From Calothrix brevissima NIES-22 (GTDB lineage Bacteria > Cyanobacteriota > Cyanobacteriia > Cyanobacteriales > Nostocaceae): a stretch of DNA of 64,000 nucleotides. Made by a program: the position numbers and the translations under genes. Shown here piece by piece: positions 57,383 through 64,000 of this stretch. The notes below the pieces were generated by a model. The model saw nothing but the letters and a program-made list of their open reading frames with translations, made no database searches and had not been told where the DNA came from. Within the stretch, counting starts at the first letter, position 1; each line of letters starts with the position of its first letter. The stretch covers positions 1,972,333-2,036,332 of the forward strand of contig NZ_AP018207.1 in the NCBI RefSeq assembly GCF_002367995.1. Direction: 5' to 3'.

Positions 57383-58025
57383 GTCAGTTTAATGTCCAAG
57401 TTACTGCACAACTCATCTAGTGCAACCCTGGTTTTGGTAAACAACATTTTTGGCAATTAAATGCCAATTTTATTCTTGGAATGTAGAAAATTCCTCGCAC
57501 TAAATTGACTGCGGGGTGAGCGATCCCCAGCAGGGATCATCATATCTTGTTGTGAGGAAATAAACAAATAAAACTTTTAGATACTGTTTGCAAATATTCC
57601 CAGGTTTTAAATTTAAATTTTTTATAATTCACCTGCATTGCAGATAGAAAGAAGACATATTAATCGAATTAACAAGGATGATAATACTTAAGTTCTCAAA
57701 AAATACGTATTTTTTTTTACAATTAATATTTATTGTTCAAAGTATATTCTAGAGGGCATGGCACTGCTATGCCCCTACCATCTGTCGCATTATTTTCTCA
57801 AATTGGTAAGCTGCTGTGCAGCTAAATTATATAAATCAAAAACGCAAAATAATTGTAGTGCGGGCATCTTGCCCGCGTCTTATATACAAATTAGATGCGT
57901 CGCAGCTTATCACATAATGTTTGCGACACATCCATATATTAGAGGGCACGGCATTGCCGTGCCCCTACCCATTTGTTAGATTAGACTTGTTGCAAAAGTC
58001 TTGATTCTTTCCTTCTTTTTTGCGT
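57383..58025. other. 640-bp intergenic region with three hairpin repeats
   Basis: GGGCATGGCACTGCTATGCC-type (57755-57774), GTAGTGCGGGCATCTTGCCC-type (57856-57877) and GGGCACGGCATTGCCGTGCC-type (57944-57965) palindromes lie about 90 bases apart. GATCCC-CAGCA-GGGATC (57522-57538) is a further perfect small hairpin. A long run of T/A occurs near 57700. No gene. Confidence 0.7.
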
Positions 58026-59219
58026 CTACCCTTCGGGAACGACTTGCAAATATATATCTTTCATTTTATCTGCATAGTTACTCAAAGAATGATTATCCCT
58101 AATACCTTGAATTGAGCGATTGGATTTAGCAATTACAGCTTCTCGATTGGCGAAGATTTCATGAACTATCCGCTCAAGTCCCGATTTAATTGCAGAATTA
58201 ATTTCTAATCTTTCTTCTTTCGTTGTATATATAGCCTCACCTAAATAATTTGTGGGAACTTCAATGATCCATCCTCTATCGTTGTCATTTACTTCTGGTA
58301 ATGCTCTAATATTAGTTGTAATTACCGGACAACCAGCAGCTTGAAATTCGAGAACAGAAAAACCATAGGTGTCTGCATAGGTTGGTAACAATCCAACATG
58401 ACATTGTTTGGTTAATTCTAGAACTTCTTTATTAGGTAGCTGCTCATGATAGTTGATCCAATCAAGATTTTGTTGAATTAATATTTTCGCTTTTTGAATG
58501 TCTGCGTTTGTTTCTTTTGTAGCATAATCATCTAAGCGTAGTGAAGAGATGAGTGTTAATTCCAAATCATAGTTATATTCTCTCTTCAACTTACTGAAAG
58601 TCTCGACTACTTCCATACCTCCTTTGCGGAAAAAGGAAGCGCCTACAAGAATAAATTTTATCTTGCCATCTAAATTAATATTTTTATCAGCGTAGGATGA
58701 AACGAGTAATTGCTGTGGCGGATGCAGAGTTGTAATTTTAGGTTCGATAGCTTGTTGATATTGGGGAAAATCTTTTAACAAAATTCTCTGCATATTGGCA
58801 TTACAATCAGACATGGCAATTAGGCGTTTGCACGAGTCGCTAGCCATTGCTGCTAAAGCTTTTTTAACAACTTTATAGTTAGTTAACACAGAAAAATCAG
58901 GTCTAGAGCCTTGATGGCAAGAAAGGGTACAATCTAATCGCGGTAAGATTGTTTCAAATGTGGTTATCCAAGGTGTTTTACCATAGCTGATAGTGTTGAA
59001 AAAATGAAGAATATCAACTTTATTGAGATTTAAATCTGTGAATTGATAAATTGAATCGTTAAATGGTATTACAGTTTTTTTTGCGATTTTGTTGATATAT
59101 TTAAGGGCAGGGTAAGTTAGGGCATATAAATTATTGACTTTTTGATATTCTACGTCTTGGACAATATTAATGATGTTGCGTTTGTAGAGATAGTTTTCTG
59201 CAAGATAACCGACTTTCAT
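58026..59219 (-). CDS. GT4-like glycosyltransferase
   Basis: 397 residues, GT-B type. The N-terminal half is unusual (DVEYQKVNNLYALTYPALKY, LHFFNTISYGKTPWITTFET). The C-terminal half shows the GT1/GT4 pattern: KIKFILVGASFFRKGGMEVV, then LPTYADTYGFSVLEFQAAGCPV with the E-x7-E motif. It belongs to the second minus-strand polysaccharide set. The acceptor-side divergence suggests a specific sugar substrate; none can be named. Confidence 0.83.
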   Translation of the reverse strand: MKVGYLAENYLYKRNIINIVQDVEYQKVNNLYALTYPALKYINKIAKKTVIPFNDSIYQFTDLNLNKVDILHFFNTISYGKTPWITTFETILPRLDCTLSCHQGSRPDFSVLTNYKVVKKALAAMASDSCKRLIAMSDCNANMQRILLKDFPQYQQAIEPKITTLHPPQQLLVSSYADKNINLDGKIKFILVGASFFRKGGMEVVETFSKLKREYNYDLELTLISSLRLDDYATKETNADIQKAKILIQQNLDWINYHEQLPNKEVLELTKQCHVGLLPTYADTYGFSVLEFQAAGCPVITTNIRALPEVNDNDRGWIIEVPTNYLGEAIYTTKEERLEINSAIKSGLERIVHEIFANREAVIAKSNRSIQGIRDNHSLSNYADKMKDIYLQVVPEG

Positions 59220-59252
59220 TAAATACCTACCTTAAATTATTTAGAGATATAA

Positions 59253-59350
59253 ACCGCAGAGACGGAGCGAAAAGTCTGAGCGGAGGTTTCCTCCGTACAC
59301 CGAAGGGGTTGCCGAAGGCATCAGAACTTTTCAAGACAGAGGACGCAGAG
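59253..59350. repeat. Dispersed repeat with GGAGGTTTCCTCC hairpin
   Basis: CGCAGAGACGGAGCG then AGCGGAGGTTTCCTCCGT and GGACGCAGAGGAG. The same 'cgcagag(g)acg' words recur in cyanobacterial spacers. It lies between the acyltransferase and GT4 genes. Confidence 0.55.
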
Positions 59351-59389
59351 GAGTTAGAAAGAGGAGAGAATTTATATTAAAAAATATGG

Positions 59390-59974
59390 CTAAATATGTG
59401 ATAGCTTGGCTTCTTTATCTGCATCTTTATAAAGATGTTTAACAATTTGTTGGGGGTTACCAATTACAACAACACCAGAAGGGACTGATTTGCGAATAAT
59501 ACTTCCTAATCCGATAACGCTATCTTGACCGATATGAACACCTTTCATGATGGTTGCTCTGGCTCCAACCCAAACGTTACGTTCAATGACTATAGGCGCT
59601 GATACTTTCGGGCCGGGTGGGTCAAAACGTAAATTTGGATCTATATTGTGATAGTCTGAATCTTGGAGGAAACAATCGGAAATTAGACATTCATCACCAA
59701 TTTTAATTGATTTGACGCTACCAATCCAACAACCATTGAGTAGGGTATTTCTGCCAATTGTTACTTCTCCAGAACCGTAGATTTTAACGTGCATAGCGAT
59801 GCGAGTTCCAGCACCAATTTTAACTTTGACATCACCAGAGACAGTTAATTTACCTTTGATTAAAACTCCTGGTTCTAAGGTTAAGTTAGGATATCGCCAT
59901 TGGTAATAAAGTTGTTTGATTGCAAAATAATATTTTGCCAATTTGATTAATAAAGGATGTTTATTGTGATGCAT
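59390..59974 (-). CDS. Hexapeptide-repeat acyltransferase
   Basis: 194 residues with left-handed beta-helix hexapeptide repeats throughout ([LIV]GxxxxI type): GVLIKGKLTVSGDVKVKIGA, VTIGRNTLLNGCWIGS, VIERNVWVGARATIMKGVHI, GQDSVIGLGSIIRKSVPSGV. His-rich active-site loop DSDYHNIDP. Probably O-acetylates (or otherwise acylates) a sugar of the polysaccharide. The next gene upstream (Wzy-like) is 78 bp away. Confidence 0.9.
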   Translation of the reverse strand: MHHNKHPLLIKLAKYYFAIKQLYYQWRYPNLTLEPGVLIKGKLTVSGDVKVKIGAGTRIAMHVKIYGSGEVTIGRNTLLNGCWIGSVKSIKIGDECLISDCFLQDSDYHNIDPNLRFDPPGPKVSAPIVIERNVWVGARATIMKGVHIGQDSVIGLGSIIRKSVPSGVVVIGNPQQIVKHLYKDADKEAKLSHI

Positions 59975-60052
59975 ATAAGTACGTCGTAGTTGAGAATAAT
60001 AATTAATGACTAATGATAGCCATCGCTAGTTATCGTTAATGGCAATGCTGAC

Positions 60053-61375
60053 TTATATAAGTTGATGCCATTGAGAAATGCGCGGACGTTTTAATTGATG
60101 TTCAAATAAAATTACTCCTAACCAAATAAAATAAAACCAAAAATAAATGCACATCCAACTTAAGGGCAATCCTTCAATTAATAGACATAATGCTAAAAAA
60201 CTGGCAAAGGCTCCCTGAGCTAATTTATTTCCAGATCTGGCAATATTCCAAAAGTTCCAAAGGGTTGTACTTAGGGCAGTAATTAAGCAAGTAAAACCCA
60301 AAATTCCATGCAAATATAAAACACCTGCATAGGTAGAAAAGGAACCAAGTACAATTTTGTAGATGTACCAGGTAACTTCTCCTTGGGCGATTCCCCACCC
60401 TAGCCAGGGACGTTGTTGCCATGCTTTGAGGGTTTCACCAACGACAAGGCTACGATCTGCGGAAGATGCAGCCCGCGCACCTGTAAATACATCTAAGGAC
60501 TGATGTATTACATCTACTAATGTGACGCCGATGAATGCACAACTAAGAAAGACAGCAGAGGTTACCCACAGAGAACTGTGACGGGCGGTACGATTGCGGA
60601 AGCTGAGGGAAATCCAAACGACAACGGGAAAGCATAGCCAAGCTACACGGCTTTGGCTGACTAATAAAGCTAATAGGCTACCTGCGATCGCTAAATAGCG
60701 CAAACGCCGATTTGATTCCCCAGAGCAAATAAAGAAGCACAGTAAGCCACATACACCTGGAATTGGCGGATCGGCCATGTAAAGTGACGTTCTAGGCAGA
60801 GGAATGCCAAAAAAGGTTTGAATAATCGCCGGTTTAACCAGCAAGCTTAATTTATCGCCCGGAATCAATGTTGCTAGCGGTGGATAAAAAGGCTGATCCC
60901 ATATCCCCAGAAATAGCAGGATAAATTGTAAGATAACTGTAATACCGTAACCTACAGCCATCCAAGCGATCGCTCTTGTTAAAACTTGGGAGCGAATGGG
61001 ATTCCAAAAGGGGAGTATTAAACAACTAAGAATGAGAAAGTAACCTTTGAAAAAGGTAACTAAAGTTGAGAGCAGGCGAAAAGCTTCAAAATGAACATCT
61101 ACTAAGCCTAGCGCCGCAGTCCACAGCATAGCGATCGCCATCGCCAACCAACCCCAAATACAAGTCGGTAGGGCAATATTCAGCAATTTATCGAGACGAA
61201 AGGAACGAACTAACAGCCAAACTGCGATCGCAGGATACAACAGAGTTTGTATTCCTAATAACCACCAAACGGGAGTTAAGACAATTGTCCAATACAAGAC
61301 ACGCTCGACAAAAGACAATTGTCCTAACTCATCTTCTTTGGTAAATTTCAGCGCCTTACTAATTGCTGTTAACAT
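60053..61375 (-). CDS. Wzy/O-antigen-ligase-like membrane protein
   Basis: 440 residues with about ten membrane segments. A polymerase-type loop (SADRSLVVGETLKAWQQRPW then LGWGIAQGEVTW) fits the Wzy_C family: R...W.....P..G.G. It is the second polymerase/ligase of the window, paired with the second flippase. It is followed on the left by the hexapeptide transferase. This implies a second, separate repeat-unit pathway or a decorated variant of the first. Confidence 0.82.
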   Translation of the reverse strand: MLTAISKALKFTKEDELGQLSFVERVLYWTIVLTPVWWLLGIQTLLYPAIAVWLLVRSFRLDKLLNIALPTCIWGWLAMAIAMLWTAALGLVDVHFEAFRLLSTLVTFFKGYFLILSCLILPFWNPIRSQVLTRAIAWMAVGYGITVILQFILLFLGIWDQPFYPPLATLIPGDKLSLLVKPAIIQTFFGIPLPRTSLYMADPPIPGVCGLLCFFICSGESNRRLRYLAIAGSLLALLVSQSRVAWLCFPVVVWISLSFRNRTARHSSLWVTSAVFLSCAFIGVTLVDVIHQSLDVFTGARAASSADRSLVVGETLKAWQQRPWLGWGIAQGEVTWYIYKIVLGSFSTYAGVLYLHGILGFTCLITALSTTLWNFWNIARSGNKLAQGAFASFLALCLLIEGLPLSWMCIYFWFYFIWLGVILFEHQLKRPRISQWHQLI

Positions 61376-61388
61376 TCCCCTAGTATTT

Positions 61389-62354
61389 CTAAATAGTACT
61401 TAGTGGTTGCTCTAGATTTTGCTTTTCGCCTAACAATCCTTTTAACCAGCGTCGGGTATTTCTGGGAACTAACCAAAATCCCAAGCACAATAAAAAGTCA
61501 ATTGGTTTTGGACTTCCATAGCGGATTGCTTCCCAAAGTAGTGGTAAAAATTCTTGCCATTTTCCTTGGGCAGAAGCTTGTGCGCCCACCTCTACCATAA
61601 TGAAGGAAGCGTAGGCGCGACGAGTTACTAAGCTACGATTTTCTTTAATCCAATTCAGAGAATACTGCCAATCGTAGGTATTACTCACACTTTTTTGTGT
61701 TTTTGAATGATACCAAATTGCTAAGGGTTCAGTAACAAATTGCACTTCTACCCCTTGGAGATTAGCAACTCGCAGTAACCAATCCCAATCTTGATGCTTG
61801 CGTAAATCATCGCGGAATGGCACATTTCTTAATAATTCTCGTGATGTAAAAATTCCCGAAGTTTGAATTAAACCCTCACCAAATCCCGGAGAATTGCGAA
61901 CGAGAATATATTCACTCAAAGGTTCTTTAACTTCGGGAAACCGTCGCGGATGGATAAATTCTCCGTGGGGTGTGTGGGCGATCACAGAACAAGCAATAAT
62001 CGGAAATTTAGCTTGAGAGCGATTAGCCGCATCTATCTGTAGTTGGATTTTTTGCGGTAACCACTCATCATCATCATCTAAAAATGCAATCCACTCACCC
62101 TCAGCCATTGCTACCCCTGCATTTCGCGCAGCAGCACCACCAATAGAATTAGGAAGTACAAGCACGCGCAACCGAGGATCGTCTATTTGCTGTAATGCTT
62201 TTGCAGTTGCCGGATCGGGGCCATCTACTACTACTACCACCTCCAGCCGCCAAAATGTTTGTTGTAAAACACTTTTCACAGCGCGGGTAACAACAGATGG
62301 GCGATTTTTTGTAGGAATGACAGCACTTACTAGCGGTTGAATTGGATGGTTCAT
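61389..62354 (-). CDS. GT2-family glycosyltransferase
   Basis: 321 residues from ATG 62354, with GAGGTG 4 bases upstream. An in-frame ATG at 62426 adds residues encoded by a repeat and is rejected. GT-A fold: SAVIPTKNRPSVVTRAVKSV, VVVDGPD, and the DDDDEW metal motif (EWIAFLDDDDEWLPQ). The later GEGLIQTSGIFTSRELL and DWDWLLRVAN are typical. An inverting transferase using a nucleotide sugar. It ends 13 bases before the Wzy-like gene start, so the two are one transcript. Confidence 0.9.
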   Translation of the reverse strand: MNHPIQPLVSAVIPTKNRPSVVTRAVKSVLQQTFWRLEVVVVVDGPDPATAKALQQIDDPRLRVLVLPNSIGGAAARNAGVAMAEGEWIAFLDDDDEWLPQKIQLQIDAANRSQAKFPIIACSVIAHTPHGEFIHPRRFPEVKEPLSEYILVRNSPGFGEGLIQTSGIFTSRELLRNVPFRDDLRKHQDWDWLLRVANLQGVEVQFVTEPLAIWYHSKTQKSVSNTYDWQYSLNWIKENRSLVTRRAYASFIMVEVGAQASAQGKWQEFLPLLWEAIRYGSPKPIDFLLCLGFWLVPRNTRRWLKGLLGEKQNLEQPLSTI

Positions 62355-62388
62355 TTTCACCTCATGATTAATTAAGTCAGAGACGCAA

Positions 62389-62409
62389 TAACCCTTGTCT
62401 GTACAATTG
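62389..62409. repeat. Decayed dispersed palindrome, copy 7
   Basis: AGAGACGCAATAACCCTTGT then CTGTACAATTG. The right half of the palindrome (ATCGCGTCT) is mutated. It lies directly upstream of the GT2 start, next to heptamers. Confidence 0.65.
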
Positions 62410-62615
62410 TCAATGGTCATTGGCAAAAGGTTTATAGTTAATGTCTATTATTCTGTAAACTTGCACTTAATAATTTCTTCTTTTCTCTTGGCGTTCTTCT
62501 CTTCGAGACGCTAACGCGAAGGCGTTCTTGGCGGTTCATTAATAACGCTGATCTAATTATTTAAGTGAGTGAACCACAAAAAAATCTCTCTTCCCTAGCC
62601 CCTATTTCCTACTAT

Positions 62616-64000
62616 TTAACGGAAACTAAATTGCTTAACTTTACGCCCTAGCTTCTTAATTAAAGATAAGTATGTGGAAAATTGATTTGGTACTAACAGC
62701 CTTACCAATAATAAATATAAAACAATATATATGATTGGTGAAATAAATTTTGATGTAGGAATAATAAAATTTATGCCAAGAGCGAATAATGACATAAATA
62801 AAGCTTGAAAACAAGGTTGCAAATATTTAAAAAGCGACCAACCAAAAGTTCTACAAGCTGACCACCACCAAAAAATAGTCCAAGTAAAACCTAAGATTAA
62901 AACAACTGCGATCGCTACTCCTAAAATTCCCCCTTTCCAAGCTCCAATTAAAAAACCGACAACAGCTAAAGGTGCTATCTGCAAATTAACTTTGGCATTA
63001 ATATCCGGTCTACCTTTCGCAGCCATCATACTAGAAAGAGAAGTATTAATTAACCGGAAATAGGCAAAAATTAATAACCAAGGAATGACGCTCGCTGAGG
63101 GAATAAATTTCTCGCCAAATACATAGATAATAAATGTTTTATCGACTATTAGATAAATAACAGCAAATAATAAAGCCGCAAAATAAGACATCTGCTCAAC
63201 AACTTTAACTAAAGCATCTTCTTGTTGGCGTTCGTCTTTCATTTGGGCAAAAACTGATATCCCCAGTTGGTTCATAACTTGAGACATAATTAAACTAAAA
63301 GCTGTAGTTACTTGATAAGCAAAATTATAATAGCCTAAGTTGGTAGTCCCTAATAATCTGCCGATGACAAAATTATCAGAATTAGAGTTAATATAAAATC
63401 CCAAACTAGAACCGACAGAACCTATACAGTAAGATAAAGCCTCCGAGCGAATTTTTGGATCGATTTTTAGATAAAAATTAAAATTTGCCTGATAAGCTGT
63501 AATCCAAAATATACTTAACCAAAAAATTGTATCGCCAATCGCAAAAGACCAGTAACTTAATCCCGCTAACGCACATCCGGCTGTAGTAAAGATGCGAATC
63601 ATGGAAGAAATTAAAGCTGCATTTGCTAATTCTTGATACTGCATTCTTCTGCGCATAATCCCAGCATAAACAGCTTGAACAGAAGAAAGAAAGAAATTAA
63701 AAGCAAAAAATGCCAATAATCCAATTAAATCTGGGATATCAAAAAAATTAGCAGCAATTGGTGATAAAGCGATCATTGTTGCTGCTCCCACCATCCCAAT
63801 ACAAATACTTAAAGAGTAGGTGGTATCAATATAACGTCGGTCTTCCAGTCCTTTATAAACTAAAAAATCGCCAGTAGTACCTTGTACAAAAAGATTAATA
63901 AAAGACCAGAAAATATAAGCGACGCTGATAACTCCAAAATCTGATGGTAATAACAGACGAGCTAATAATAAATTACTTAATAATGCAAATAAGCGGTTGA
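62616..64000 (-). CDS. Wzx-like lipopolysaccharide/polysaccharide flippase, 5' end cut by window edge
   Basis: The frame is open to the right edge (about 460 residues seen; the N-terminus is outside). The first visible residues, NRLFALLSNLLLARLLLPSD then FGVISVAYIFWSF, are the family's second helix region. An internal Met at 63794 is not the true start. There are about 12 membrane segments. It belongs to the RfbX/MOP flippase family and would pair with the Wzy-like gene at 60053 to form a second Wzx/Wzy system. GT2 lies 262 bp downstream. Confidence 0.87.
   Translation of the reverse strand, partial: NRLFALLSNLLLARLLLPSDFGVISVAYIFWSFINLFVQGTTGDFLVYKGLEDRRYIDTTYSLSICIGMVGAATMIALSPIAANFFDIPDLIGLLAFFAFNFFLSSVQAVYAGIMRRRMQYQELANAALISSMIRIFTTAGCALAGLSYWSFAIGDTIFWLSIFWITAYQANFNFYLKIDPKIRSEALSYCIGSVGSSLGFYINSNSDNFVIGRLLGTTNLGYYNFAYQVTTAFSLIMSQVMNQLGISVFAQMKDERQQEDALVKVVEQMSYFAALLFAVIYLIVDKTFIIYVFGEKFIPSASVIPWLLIFAYFRLINTSLSSMMAAKGRPDINAKVNLQIAPLAVVGFLIGAWKGGILGVAIAVVLILGFTWTIFWWWSACRTFGWSLFKYLQPCFQALFMSLFALGINFIIPTSKFISPIIYIVLYLLLVRLLVPNQFSTYLSLIKKLGRKVKQFSFR

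Noticed and set aside
62355-62426. N-terminal extension of the GT2 gene
   Set aside because: Overlaps a decayed dispersed palindrome and heptamers, and the internal ATG has a good ribosome site.

Overview
The window comes from a cyanobacterial chromosome, most likely a filamentous Nostocales (Nostoc/Calothrix/Tolypothrix type). This rests on the very frequent HIP1 octamer GCGATCGC, the dark-operative protochlorophyllide reductase genes chlL and chlN, the ferredoxin-thioredoxin reductase variable chain, several cyanobacteria-only small proteins, and the intergenic space filled with short tandem heptamers (TTGACCA/TTGACTG type) and palindromic dispersed repeats. No rRNA, tRNA, CRISPR array or intact insertion sequence was recognised.

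Region 1 (1-32 kb) is mostly housekeeping. It holds the start of a protein resembling the linker of DUF4157/eCIS proteins (cut by the window edge), signal peptidase LepB, a VOC protein, the ribosome-assembly GTPase YlqF/RbgA, a stand-alone cyanophycin-synthetase-like ATP-grasp protein, the chlL-DUF-chlN operon, purS/purQ, a Zur-like Fur regulator divergent from purS, and a large predicted outer-membrane barrel protein. It continues with the nfeD-slipin pair, a zinc-ribbon PP2C phosphatase, ftrV, a YdcF-type protein, an APH-kinase fusion, bL25 and purA. It ends with a hybrid histidine kinase, an adenosine-deaminase-family protein, a rhodanese-like protein lacking the catalytic Cys, mutL and a FAD monooxygenase.

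Region 2 (33.6-64 kb) is a cell-surface polysaccharide island. A minus-strand run of six genes (two GT4 glycosyltransferases, a priming sugar transferase, a Wzc-like co-polymerase/kinase, a Wzy-like polymerase/ligase and a Wzx flippase) looks like one complete Wzx/Wzy-dependent pathway. Divergent from it are two overlapping plus-strand genes for P-loop kinase-like proteins, one fused to a nucleotidyltransferase-like domain. Two large paralogous propeller/PKD-like/'FDGSDVGL'-repeat proteins follow. Then come a membrane-anchored beta-helix protein, NagZ, an RlpA-like protein, and a second minus-strand set (GT4, hexapeptide acyltransferase, Wzy-like, GT2, Wzx-like running off the right edge).

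The most notable non-gene structures are: a 197-bp MITE-like element with a perfect 9-bp target duplication (33207-33403); a second 122-bp MITE-like family in two copies (12045-12166, 22296-22417); seven copies of a ~30-bp palindromic repeat; a 33-bp perfect palindrome; orphan terminators or structured intergenic regions that may mark small RNAs (about 1946-2017, 9686-9795, 18080-18280); and a mosaic repeat shared by 33449-33607 and 46481-46570. All calls come from reading the sequence only; no database search was possible.
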